DNA from: Myxococcaceae bacterium
GTDB taxonomy: Bacteria; Myxococcota; Myxococcia; Myxococcales; Myxococcaceae
Assembly (NCBI GenBank): GCA_004173515.1
Contig: SECN01000073.1
Coordinates: forward strand, 1-32,204
Direction: 5' to 3'
DNA: 32,204 nt
Shown: piece by piece, positions 7,509 through 15,201 of the stretch
Position numbering within the stretch: position 1 is the stretch's first letter
Layout: each line of letters starts with the position of its first letter
Position numbers and translations under genes: made by a program
The notes under the pieces: model-generated
Told to the model about the DNA's origin: nothing
The model's database searches: none
The model's input: only the letters and a program-made list of their open reading frames with translations

Positions 7509-9575
7509 CTACTCGTCGTCGTACGCGGGCTCGAACAGGTAGGTCAGCCGCACCAGGAACTCCCTCGTGAACACCGGGAGGGGCGCGTGGCCGCCGCTGT
7601 AGGGCTGGGCCACCCGGAAGTCGCTGCCCAGCAGGTTGTAGACGCCCGCTCCAATCTCCAGGCCCTTCGTGCCCACGTTCTCCGCTCGCACGAAGAGGTT
7701 GAGCAGCAGCCGGGGCGACAGCGTCTGGACCTCCGATACGCCCTCCTCGTCCGGTGCTCCGACGGCGAAGCGCTGGCCCACCAGCACGGCCGTGGGGCTG
7801 AGGGACAGCCACGGGAGGATTCTCGCCGTGCCCGTCAGCGTCGCCTTGTGCGTGGGCAGGCCGGTGAAGGCCTTGGGCTGTCCCGGCACCAGGTAGTCCT
7901 CCACGTCGTTGCGCCCGCCAGGCCGATAGAACGAATAGCCCACCTGCGCTCGTCCCCAGGGGCCCCGGACGCGGTAGTCCAGCTCCACGCCCCGGCTGCC
8001 CAGGCGGCCCAGGTTGCGGTACGCCTCCGAGTCCGTGTCCGTGTCGTACGAGTAGATGATGGGGTCCGTCACGCCCACGTCGAAGGCGTTGGCGCTCACC
8101 GTCTGACCCTCGCCCAGGCGCACCGTGGCCTCCAGCTCATACACCGTGGTGCGCTCCGGCCGGACGTCGTCGCCCAGGGAGATGTTCTCGATGCCGGGCG
8201 CCCGGAAGGCTCGGCTGTAGAGCGCCTTGCCGCTCACCGGACCGAAGGACTTGAGCAGCACCAGCCGGGGCACGAAGGAGCTGCCGAAGAAGCTGTGGTC
8301 TTCAAACCGCGCGCCCGCCACCACCGTGGCGATGGGGTTGTCCGAGTACACCTCCACGAAGCCCGCGAAGTTGCGGTAGGAGACGACGTCCTGGTCGCCG
8401 TTGAAGGGCTCCTGCTGTCCGATGCCCGCCGGTCCCAGGAGCTTTCCCTGGTCGAACGCCAGGTCCAGGCCGCCCGTCAGTTGGAGAAAGTCGAACGCCG
8501 CCCAACGCGCCAGGGCCCGGCCTCGCAGGCGGCGGTAGCGCTTGTCGTAGAAGAAGTCCGACGCCTCGTCGGAGTCCCGGTACGACTCGCCCAACGTGAG
8601 GTTCAGGCGGGGGATGATTTCGATGCGGTCCGTCGGACGGAAGCGGTCGCTCAGCTCCGCGTGGAAGGACTCGAAGTCGGTGTGGGCCGGTTCGGGCAGC
8701 ACTTCGTCCACGGAAACGACGGAGGTGGTGTCCTGGCGCTGGTACAGCAGGCTCAGTTGCAGGTCGCGGAAGCCCACGCCCGCCTGCACCACCGTGGGGT
8801 CCAGGCGCGAGGCTCCGTTCATGCTCGCGGAGTCGCCGTAGAAGTCGTCGAAGATGACGTCGCTGCGCTGGCCCTGGCCCAATGACGCGGAGGCGAAGGC
8901 GCTCAGGCCCGGCACGCCCTCGAACACCTTGCGCCCGGACAGCGTGAGGCTGCGCCGGCCGTTGCCGTGCGACAGTTGCCCGTAGGTGCCCACCGCCAGC
9001 ACGTCCGTGCTGCCCTGGATGCCCCGGGTGATGACGTTGATGACGGCCAGCTCCGCGTTGCCGCCGTAGATGACCGAGCCGGGGCCGCGCACCACCTCGA
9101 TGCGTTCGATGAGCTCCACCGGGAACTCGTGGCCCAGTTGCATCGTGGAGTAGAGCTGCTCGTTCATCTCCTTGCCGTCGATGATCAGCAGCACCTTGCC
9201 TTCCTGGCCCCACAGGCCCCGGAAGCCCGGCCCCACCACGCCCGACACGTCCACGCCGAAGAAGAAGCCCGGGACGAGCAGGAGCACGTCCATCAGGTCG
9301 CGCGCGCCCGAGGCGCGAATCTCATCCGCCGTCACCGCCGTGACGACCGCCGGGGAGTCGTGCAGCTTGGTGATGGCGAAGGAGGCCACCTGGCTGTGCA
9401 CCTCCGGCTCGTCCTCCAGCGCCTCCAGCCGGGCCTCCTGCGAGGAGGGCGTCTCCGGTGGGCCCGGGTCAATTCCCTGCTCGGGTTCGCCCTGGGCCCA
9501 GCCCGTGCCCGTGCCCAACAGCGCCAGCAACACACCCACACGACGGCCCGACCACCAGCGCCTGGTGAAACCCAT
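7509..9575 (-). CDS. TonB-dependent outer-membrane receptor
   Basis: A 688-residue outer-membrane beta-barrel transporter with a plug domain, energised by TonB-ExbB-ExbD. A signal peptide spans about residues 1-28 (RRWW..GRR, a Leu/Val/Gly core, then WAQ). After a Pro/Glu-rich linker, the plug starts near residue 73 with DSPAVVTAVTADEIRASG and contains the hallmark IERIEVVRGPGSVIYGGNAELAVINVITRG, split here only by normal family variation. The barrel repeats follow (for example RAFRAPGIENISLGDDVRPERT and YELEATVRLGEGQ). The last residues are acidic rather than ending in a Phe/Trp. The ATG at 9575 is preferred over one 20 codons upstream because the signal peptide starts there and GAGAGG lies about 10 nt upstream. 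The ligand is unknown; a siderophore, vitamin or glycan is possible. Confidence 0.88.
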   Translation of the reverse strand: MGFTRRWWSGRRVGVLLALLGTGTGWAQGEPEQGIDPGPPETPSSQEARLEALEDEPEVHSQVASFAITKLHDSPAVVTAVTADEIRASGARDLMDVLLLVPGFFFGVDVSGVVGPGFRGLWGQEGKVLLIIDGKEMNEQLYSTMQLGHEFPVELIERIEVVRGPGSVIYGGNAELAVINVITRGIQGSTDVLAVGTYGQLSHGNGRRSLTLSGRKVFEGVPGLSAFASASLGQGQRSDVIFDDFYGDSASMNGASRLDPTVVQAGVGFRDLQLSLLYQRQDTTSVVSVDEVLPEPAHTDFESFHAELSDRFRPTDRIEIIPRLNLTLGESYRDSDEASDFFYDKRYRRLRGRALARWAAFDFLQLTGGLDLAFDQGKLLGPAGIGQQEPFNGDQDVVSYRNFAGFVEVYSDNPIATVVAGARFEDHSFFGSSFVPRLVLLKSFGPVSGKALYSRAFRAPGIENISLGDDVRPERTTVYELEATVRLGEGQTVSANAFDVGVTDPIIYSYDTDTDSEAYRNLGRLGSRGVELDYRVRGPWGRAQVGYSFYRPGGRNDVEDYLVPGQPKAFTGLPTHKATLTGTARILPWLSLSPTAVLVGQRFAVGAPDEEGVSEVQTLSPRLLLNLFVRAENVGTKGLEIGAGVYNLLGSDFRVAQPYSGGHAPLPVFTREFLVRLTYLFEPAYDDE

Positions 9576-9652
9576 ACGCGACAGACCTCTCGAAGACGGA
9601 AGGATGCGCGCTGCGTCGTCCCGGGGGAGAGACACCGTCCGCGCGAGCCGGA

Positions 9653-9658
9653 AGTGTA
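9653..9658 (-). promoter_or_regulatory. Candidate -10 element for the TonB receptor
   Basis: TACACT on the minus strand lies about 78 nt upstream of the receptor ATG. No good -35 partner was found at 16-18 nt, so the call is weak. Confidence 0.25.
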
Positions 9659-9700
9659 CCGGATCCAGCGCCGTCCGAAAGTTCTGGGATTGCGCGCACC

Positions 9701-9717
9701 GCGTCGAATTCCGACGC
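9701..9717 (-). terminator. Short perfect hairpin after the PEGA gene
   Basis: GCGTCG (9701-9706) and CGACGC (9712-9717) flank a 5-nt loop, 11 nt beyond the PEGA stop codon. There is no T-tract. It may be the end of the kinase-PEGA transcript or an operator for the downstream receptor gene. Confidence 0.35.
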
Positions 9718-9728
9718 TGAAATGTGTT

Positions 9729-10814
9729 TCAGCGCACGCGCACGCGGGTGCTGCGGCCCGGCTCGACTTCCACCGTCATGCGGCGCTTCACCTCGCCGTT
9801 GACGCGGACCTCCACGCGCGCGGGCCCCGCCGGCAGCGCCTGCGCGGAGAGGGGCGGAAAGCCATACGGCCGGTTGTTGATCCATACCTCGCCGTAGAGC
9901 CCCGGCGAGGACACCTCCAGGTCGCCCCGCTGCGCCACCTGCGCTACGGCCGCCTTCGCGACGGACGGCTCCGGTGGCGGCGTGGCTTCCGGGGAGCGGG
10001 CGTTCGACGCGGACCCTCCGACGGCCACCGGGGCAGCCGTCGGCGCGGAAGGTGTCGCCGCCACCGGGGCCGCGACCGGCGTGGGCGCGGGCCTGGAGGC
10101 TTGCGGCGTCAGCTCCGCGGAGAGGTCGCGGTTGAGCGAGCGCACCGAGTCCTCCGTCACCTCCAGCGTCTCCGAATACAGGTGGCGGTCCCCTTGCGCG
10201 AGCACCACGCGGTGCGACCCCGCCGTCACGGACAGCCGCGCGGGGGTCATGTCCAGCTCCTTGCCGTCCACCAGCACCACCAGGCCGGGCGGCGTGGACG
10301 TCACCAGCAGCAGTCCCTTGCGTTCGGCTTCCGGTTCGGAGGCCTGGGCCTGTTGCTGCTCGCGGGCCAGGCGCGCGGCGGCGATCCTCGCGGCGCGGGT
10401 GCGGGGCACGGACTTCGACGTGGGCGGTTCGCGCGGTTCGGGGGCGCGGCTCACGCGGGCCTGCTCACGCGCGCGCAGGTCGGTGGCGATGCGCAGCAGC
10501 TCCACCACGTCGCCGTTCGGGTCATTGCGCAGGCTGAGCGCTTCGGTGAACTCCGTCACCGCCCGGGCGTAGTCGCGGTCCTCCAGCGCGGCGAGCCCCG
10601 ACGCGCGCCGGGCCCTGGCGAGGCCCGCCTTCGCATCGTCGGCGGGTGCGGCCACCGGGGGAGGCGGCATCGCGGGCGCGGGCTCCACCCGCGCGACGAG
10701 GGGCTCGGGCGGGGCCTGCGCGGCACGGCGGGAGCGCATCACCAGGTACGCCCCGGTGTTCACGGCCACGGTGCCCAACAGGATGACGGCGACCCAGGTC
10801 TTCTGATTCTTCAC
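9729..10814 (-). CDS. PEGA-domain membrane-anchored protein
   Basis: A 361-residue protein starting at a GTG (10814) that opens VKNQKTW. The frame is open further upstream but is non-homologous and overlaps the kinase gene. A single transmembrane helix lies at about 7-26 (VAVILLGTVAVNTGAYLVM) followed by arginines. A helical TPR-like stretch contains LEDRDYARAVTEFTEALSL. A first PEGA domain starts at LLLVTSTPPGLVVLVDGKEL, then comes an Ala/Pro-rich linker, and a second PEGA-like domain (GDLEVSSPGLYGEVWINNRP) runs to the end. PEGA domains are beta-rich modules often found beside or within bacterial Ser/Thr kinases and envelope proteins. It sits 43 bp downstream of the kinase gene on the same strand, so they are probably one operon. 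A helper or output role for the kinase-like protein is inferred; no enzyme motif is visible. Confidence 0.8.
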   Translation of the reverse strand: MKNQKTWVAVILLGTVAVNTGAYLVMRSRRAAQAPPEPLVARVEPAPAMPPPPVAAPADDAKAGLARARRASGLAALEDRDYARAVTEFTEALSLRNDPNGDVVELLRIATDLRAREQARVSRAPEPREPPTSKSVPRTRAARIAAARLAREQQQAQASEPEAERKGLLLVTSTPPGLVVLVDGKELDMTPARLSVTAGSHRVVLAQGDRHLYSETLEVTEDSVRSLNRDLSAELTPQASRPAPTPVAAPVAATPSAPTAAPVAVGGSASNARSPEATPPPEPSVAKAAVAQVAQRGDLEVSSPGLYGEVWINNRPYGFPPLSAQALPAGPARVEVRVNGEVKRRMTVEVEPGRSTRVRVR

Positions 10815-10857
10815 GTTCGATGTCCCGCTTCCCGCGACACGGTGCGACCCTGCCCCT

Positions 10858-11994
10858 TCACGCGACGAACAACCAGAACAGCGCGCTGCCCACCGCGGCG
10901 ACGCCCGCCGCGGCCGCGAGCCCCCAGGGAAACGCCTCCGACCCGCCCGCATGATCCACCGGGCGCGCGATGATCCCCGTCGGCGCCGTGCCTGAGCCCG
11001 TGCCGCGCGGCAGCACGCCGGTGACCACCAGCGCGCTGGGCTCCAGGGCCCCGAGCCCGTCCGGCGCGAGCGGCGGGGGGCTGGAGATGCCCGTGGGCGT
11101 GCGCGTGGAGCCCAGGCTGGAGGAGCCCGGCATCGACCCCGGCACCGCCGTGGACACCCGGCCCCTGGCATCCGGCGGAAAGAGCGTGGTCATCAGCGTG
11201 GCCAGCTCCCGGCCTCCGGACGTCCAGTGCTGCGTGCCACGGAAGCGCTCCAGGTCGTCGTGCACCTCGCGCGCGGTCTGGTGGCGCGCGTCCGGGTCCT
11301 TCGCGAGCATCTTGAGGAGGATGCGCTCCAGTTCGGGCGAGAAGCCCGGCGACACCTGCGACGGCGGGGGCACGTCCCCCTGTGACGCGGCCACGATGGT
11401 GGCCTCCATCGTGTCGCGCTTGAACAGGCGCCGGCCCGTGGACGCTTCGTAGAGGACGATGCCCAGCGAATACAGGTCCGAGCGGTGGTCCAGCTCCCGG
11501 TTGGTGATCTGCTCCGGGGACATGTACGCGTACTTGCCCTTCACCACCCCCGCCACCGTGCGCTCCAGGTTCACGGAGCTCTTCACGATGAGGCCCACGT
11601 CCACCGTGACGCGGGGGCCCAGCGGGATGGAGGCCGCCGCCGCGTGCCGCATGATGCGGTCCAGCGACTGGCCTTGGATCCACTCCATCGCCAGGTAGTA
11701 CTGACCGTCGATCTTCCCGAAGTCGAACACCTGCACGATGTTCGGGTGCGTCAGCAGCGCCGCCACCTTCGCCTCGTCCGCGAACATGCGGCTGAAGGGC
11801 TCCAGGTTGGCGTACTCCGGCAGGATGCGCTTGATGACGCACGCCTTGGAGAAACCATCCGGTCCGTCGATGGTGGCCAGGAAGATGTGCGCCATCCCCC
11901 CCACGGCGAGCCGCTGGAGGATGCGGTACTTCCCGAAGCGCTCTTCGGCTTCAGGTGCGACCGGTGGAGGCGGCTGAATATCAACCCTGTCCAA
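10858..11994 (-). CDS. Ser/Thr kinase-like protein lacking catalytic loop and DFG (likely pseudokinase)
   Basis: A 378-residue protein with a Pkn/Hanks-type kinase fold. The N-lobe is intact: glycine loop LAVGGMAHIF (29-38), ATP-anchoring Lys55 (CVIK), alpha-C Glu74 (DEAK) and hinge AMEWIQG. The activation-segment end is SPEQ (159-162), followed by HRSDLYSLGIVLYE. Between them the HRD catalytic loop and the DFG metal-binding motif are absent: VTVDVG joins directly to LIVKSSVNLERT at residues about 129-146, leaving 57 residues from hinge to SPEQ where about 85-95 are usual. Frame is kept. The C-terminus ends in a hydrophobic tail anchor (about 355-378). It starts with TTG (11994), with GGGAG 6 nt upstream. 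Phosphotransfer is not expected. It is followed by the PEGA gene. An assembly error is the main alternative. Confidence 0.85.
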   Translation of the reverse strand: MDRVDIQPPPPVAPEAEERFGKYRILQRLAVGGMAHIFLATIDGPDGFSKACVIKRILPEYANLEPFSRMFADEAKVAALLTHPNIVQVFDFGKIDGQYYLAMEWIQGQSLDRIMRHAAAASIPLGPRVTVDVGLIVKSSVNLERTVAGVVKGKYAYMSPEQITNRELDHRSDLYSLGIVLYEASTGRRLFKRDTMEATIVAASQGDVPPPSQVSPGFSPELERILLKMLAKDPDARHQTAREVHDDLERFRGTQHWTSGGRELATLMTTLFPPDARGRVSTAVPGSMPGSSSLGSTRTPTGISSPPPLAPDGLGALEPSALVVTGVLPRGTGSGTAPTGIIARPVDHAGGSEAFPWGLAAAAGVAAVGSALFWLFVA

Positions 11995-12048
11995 CTTGTA
12001 CTCCCAGGACGGAACTCGGAATCCCCGGAAGATACCGATGACGGGGGG

Positions 12049-12076
12049 TCCCTACAAGTTTCGCTCGCCCTGTCAA
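12049..12076 (-). promoter_or_regulatory. Candidate promoter of the kinase-like gene
   Basis: A perfect minus-strand TTGACA (12071-12076), a 16-nt spacer and TAGGGA (12049-12054) lie about 55 nt upstream of the TTG start. The -10 is a weak match. The divergent MFS gene starts on the other side. Confidence 0.4.
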
Positions 12077-12159
12077 CACGTTTTGCGGTGAATCCCCTTT
12101 AACTACGTCACGGATGGGGCCCGCGGGGGGCACCCGGCGTATCCTCCCGGGCCTTGCGC

Positions 12160-13506
12160 ATGGCGACCTCCCCTTCCGACGCTGCTCCCGCTTCCGCCGC
12201 GACCCGCCCCCTGTCCGCGCGGGACATCCGCACGCTGGGCCTGGCGGCGCTGGGGGGCGCGCTGGAGTTCTATGACTTCATCATCTTCGTGTTCTTCACG
12301 GCGGTGATTGGCCGGCTGTTCTTCCCGCCGGAGACGGCGGACTGGCTGCGGCAGTCGCAGACGTTCGGGCTGTTCGCGGCGGGCTACCTGGCGCGTCCGC
12401 TGGGCGGCATCGTGATGGCGCACTTCGGGGACCGGACGGGGCGCAAGCGGATGTTCACGCTGAGCGTCTTCCTGATGTCGGTGCCCACGCTGCTGATGGG
12501 CCTGCTGCCCACGTTCGCCACCGCGGGGTACGCGGCGCCGCTGGCGCTGCTGACCTTGCGGCTGTTGCAGGGCGCGGCGGTGGGCGGCGAGGTGCCGGGC
12601 GCGTGGGTGTTCGTCTCCGAGCACGTGCCCGAGCGCCGGGTGGGGCTGGCGTGCGGCACGCTCACCGCCGGGCTCACGCTGGGCATCCTGCTGGGCTCGC
12701 TGGTGGCCACCGCCCTCAACACCATCTTCACGCCCGAGGAGGTGCAGGCCTTCGCGTGGCGCCTGCCCTTCGTGGTGGGCGGCGTGTTCGGCTTCCTCGC
12801 CGTGTTCCTGCGCCGGTGGCTCCAGGAGACGCCCGTCTTCGAGGAGATGCGAAAGCAGCACGCGCTGGTGCGGGAGCTGCCGCTCAAGGCCGCGCTGAAG
12901 GGCCACGCGCCCGCGGTCGCGGTGTCCATGCTGCTCACGTGGGTGCTGACGGCCGGCATCGTGGTGGTCATCCTGATGACGCCCACGCTGGTGCAGCAGC
13001 TTCACGCCATCCCCGCCGCCCGGGCCCTGGGGGCCAACAGCGTGGCCACGCTCACGCTCACCGTGGGGTGCGTCTGCTTCGGCATGCTCGCGGACCGGCT
13101 GGGGCCGGCGCGGGCCCTGGCGCTGGGCACGGCGGCGTTGCTCGTCACCGTGCAGCTCTTCTACCGGGGCGTGGCCAACGCGCCGGGTCACCTGGTGCCC
13201 CTGTACGCGCTGGTGGGCTTCTGCGTGGGCGTCGTGGGGGTGGTGCCCGCGGTGATGGTGCACGCCTTTCCTCCGGCGGTGCGCTTCTCCGGCATCTCCT
13301 TCTCGTACAACGTGGCCTATGCGCTCTTCGGCGGCCTGACGCCGCTCATCGTCACGCTCGCGATGAAGCAGAGTCCGCTGGCGCCCGCGCACTACGTCAC
13401 GGCGGTCTGCGGCGTGGGCCTGGTGGTGGCGGTGTACCTGCTGCGTGCGGCCCCTGCCGGCTCCCAGGCCGACAGTGTGGGCGAGGGCTCGACGCCGTCG
13501 CATTGA
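12160..13506 (+). CDS. MFS transporter, metabolite:H+ symporter type
   Basis: A 448-residue inner-membrane transporter of about 12 helices. The opening helix contains GGALEFYDFIIFVFF, matching the EWYDF signature of the metabolite:H+ symporter (MHS) branch (ProP, KgtP, ShiA and citrate carriers). The loop 2-3 motif is present as GGIVMAHFGDRTGRKRM (the family G-x-x-x-D-R-x-G-R-R/K signature), and helix 4 contains LLQGAAVGGEVPGAW. The end is short and polar (DSVGEGSTPSH). The ATG at 12160 is used; a TTG two codons upstream is possible and neither shows a good ribosome site. It is divergent from the kinase-like gene and has no cotranscribed neighbour. The substrate is probably an organic acid or osmolyte, which is not determinable here. 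Confidence 0.85.
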   Translation: MATSPSDAAPASAATRPLSARDIRTLGLAALGGALEFYDFIIFVFFTAVIGRLFFPPETADWLRQSQTFGLFAAGYLARPLGGIVMAHFGDRTGRKRMFTLSVFLMSVPTLLMGLLPTFATAGYAAPLALLTLRLLQGAAVGGEVPGAWVFVSEHVPERRVGLACGTLTAGLTLGILLGSLVATALNTIFTPEEVQAFAWRLPFVVGGVFGFLAVFLRRWLQETPVFEEMRKQHALVRELPLKAALKGHAPAVAVSMLLTWVLTAGIVVVILMTPTLVQQLHAIPAARALGANSVATLTLTVGCVCFGMLADRLGPARALALGTAALLVTVQLFYRGVANAPGHLVPLYALVGFCVGVVGVVPAVMVHAFPPAVRFSGISFSYNVAYALFGGLTPLIVTLAMKQSPLAPAHYVTAVCGVGLVVAVYLLRAAPAGSQADSVGEGSTPSH

Positions 13507-13510
13507 CGCG

Positions 13511-13529
13511 TCCTGCCTGGACGGCAGGA
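13511..13529 (+). terminator. Terminator-like hairpin after the MFS gene
   Basis: A perfect 7-bp stem, TCCTGCC (13511-13517) and GGCAGGA (13523-13529), with a 5-nt loop starts 4 nt after the MFS stop codon. No T-tract follows. Confidence 0.45.
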
Positions 13530-13716
13530 GACCCGAGGTGTTCACCGGACGCCGGTGCGCCGGGCTCCCCCGCGCGGGAAGCTGGCCCGGGCCCGGGGTG
13601 TCCGCTATGCCCCGAAGACGGGGTGGCAACTCGGGCATGCCGCTTCCGTCATCCCTACCTTGTCCCGGCGCGTACTTTCGAGCGGCAAAGTTTCGCGTGT
13701 GGGTTACCGCCGCCCG

Positions 13717-15201
13717 ATGGACCCGGAACCCGGAATGCACAGCAGCAAGTCGCCGCTCTTCCAGAGTGGCATCCCCAGCTTCGACACACTCCTGGGCGGG
13801 GGCATCCCCGAGCGTCAGGCCCTCATCGTCACCGGGACGCCCGGGTGCGGGAAGACGGTGCTGTGCAGCCAAGTCGCCTTCCAGGCCGCGGCGCGGGGCA
13901 TCCCCGTGGTGGTGGCCACCGTCACCTCGGAGCCCCATGACAAGCTGATGGGCGCCCTGGCGGGCTTCGACTTCTTCCAGCCGGACGTGCTGGGCGAGAA
14001 GCTCTTCGTCATCAGCGCGTACTCGGCGCTCAAGCGGGGCCCCAAGGAGGCGCGGGACCTGCTGCTGCAGACGGTGCGGGAGCGCAAGGCCGCGCTCCTG
14101 TTCATCGACGGGCTGCGCTCCATCCGCGACCTCTGGCAGGACGAGTCGCGGCTGCGCGAGTTCCTGTACGAGTTGGGCATCGGCCTTGCGGCCACCAACT
14201 GCATCGGCCTGTTCACCACGGAGTACTCGCTGGAGCGGCTGATGTTGCTGCCGGAGGCCACCACGGTGGACGGCATCGTGTCGCTGTCCATCCAGCCCCA
14301 GGGTTCGCGCCGGGTGCGCCGGGTGGAGGTGGTGAAGCTGCGCGGCCGGGAGCACCTGCAGGGCGAGCACGTCATGGCCATCAACAAGGGCGGCGTGGAG
14401 TTCGTGCCGCGCCTGGAGGCCACGGCGCTGGACTTCCACGACGAGCCGCCGACGCTTGCGCGCAAGGGCTTCGGGCTGCCGGAGCTGGACACGCTGATGC
14501 ACGGAGGGCTGCCGGAGCTGAGCACCACGATGCTCGCGGGGAGCATGGGCATTGGCAAGACGCTGCTGGCCACGCACTTCGTCGCGGACGGCGCGCGCCA
14601 GGGGGAGAAGGGCCTCTTCGTCTCCTTCTTCGACTCGCCCGCGATGCTGATGGCGCGCGCCAAGCGCGTGGGGCTGGATGTGGCGAACCTGCGCGGCGAA
14701 GGGATGCTGACGATCCAGCACGTGCCCCCCATGGAGTTGGAGGCGGACGTGCTCGTGCAGGACATCCTGCGCAAGGTGGACGCGTTGGGGGTGAAGCGGC
14801 TGGTGATGGACGGGCTCACCGACCTGGAGCTGTCCATCCTGGACCCCATGCGGCGGCGGACGTTCCTGGCGTCGCTGGCGATGCGGCTGCGGATGCGGGG
14901 CGTCACGTCCATCTTCACGCGCGAGGTGCCCAAGATCGTCGGCACGGAGCTGGACTTCAGCGACGCGCCGGTGGCCATCCTGGGCGAGAACCTGGTGCTC
15001 CTGCGCTACGTGGAGCTGCATGGGCAGATGCACCGCATCCTGTCCGTGCTGAAGATGCGCGACAGCAAGTACGACAGCGACCTGCGTGAATTCCAGATCA
15101 ACGACACCGGGGTGAAGGTGCTCGCGCCCCTGCGCTCCGCCGCGGGCCTGCTGACGGGACAGGCGCGTACCATCGGGACCACCATCGGCGGCGGCGAATG
15201 A
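13717..15201 (+). CDS. KaiC-like dual-domain RecA-fold ATPase
   Basis: A 494-residue protein with two tandem KaiC/RecA domains. Domain 1 has Walker A GTPGCGKT (40-47) and Walker B-type ALLFIDGLRS. Domain 2 has GSMGIGKT (275-282) and RLVMDGLTD. The C-terminal block LLRYVELHGQMHRILSVLKM with REFQIND is the clear KaiC signature. By hand alignment from memory to cyanobacterial KaiC, the phosphorylated Ser431-Thr432 pair falls on Ala420-Ile421, and the paired catalytic glutamates after each Walker A are not conserved (T-V-T-S-E-P in domain 1, F-F-D-S in domain 2). It probably signals by ATP binding or hydrolysis rather than a phosphorylation cycle. The ATG at 13717 is chosen; one at 13735 is possible. 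Its stop overlaps the next start (ATGA), coupling it to the histidine kinase. No kaiA or kaiB is nearby. Confidence 0.88.
   Translation: MDPEPGMHSSKSPLFQSGIPSFDTLLGGGIPERQALIVTGTPGCGKTVLCSQVAFQAAARGIPVVVATVTSEPHDKLMGALAGFDFFQPDVLGEKLFVISAYSALKRGPKEARDLLLQTVRERKAALLFIDGLRSIRDLWQDESRLREFLYELGIGLAATNCIGLFTTEYSLERLMLLPEATTVDGIVSLSIQPQGSRRVRRVEVVKLRGREHLQGEHVMAINKGGVEFVPRLEATALDFHDEPPTLARKGFGLPELDTLMHGGLPELSTTMLAGSMGIGKTLLATHFVADGARQGEKGLFVSFFDSPAMLMARAKRVGLDVANLRGEGMLTIQHVPPMELEADVLVQDILRKVDALGVKRLVMDGLTDLELSILDPMRRRTFLASLAMRLRMRGVTSIFTREVPKIVGTELDFSDAPVAILGENLVLLRYVELHGQMHRILSVLKMRDSKYDSDLREFQINDTGVKVLAPLRSAAGLLTGQARTIGTTIGGGE

Noticed and set aside
12103..15033. A 976-codon open frame on the minus strand across the MFS and KaiC-like genes
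   Set aside because: It is antisense to two well-recognised genes, is extremely His/Arg/Gln-rich without domains, and arises from the strong GC bias at third codon positions.
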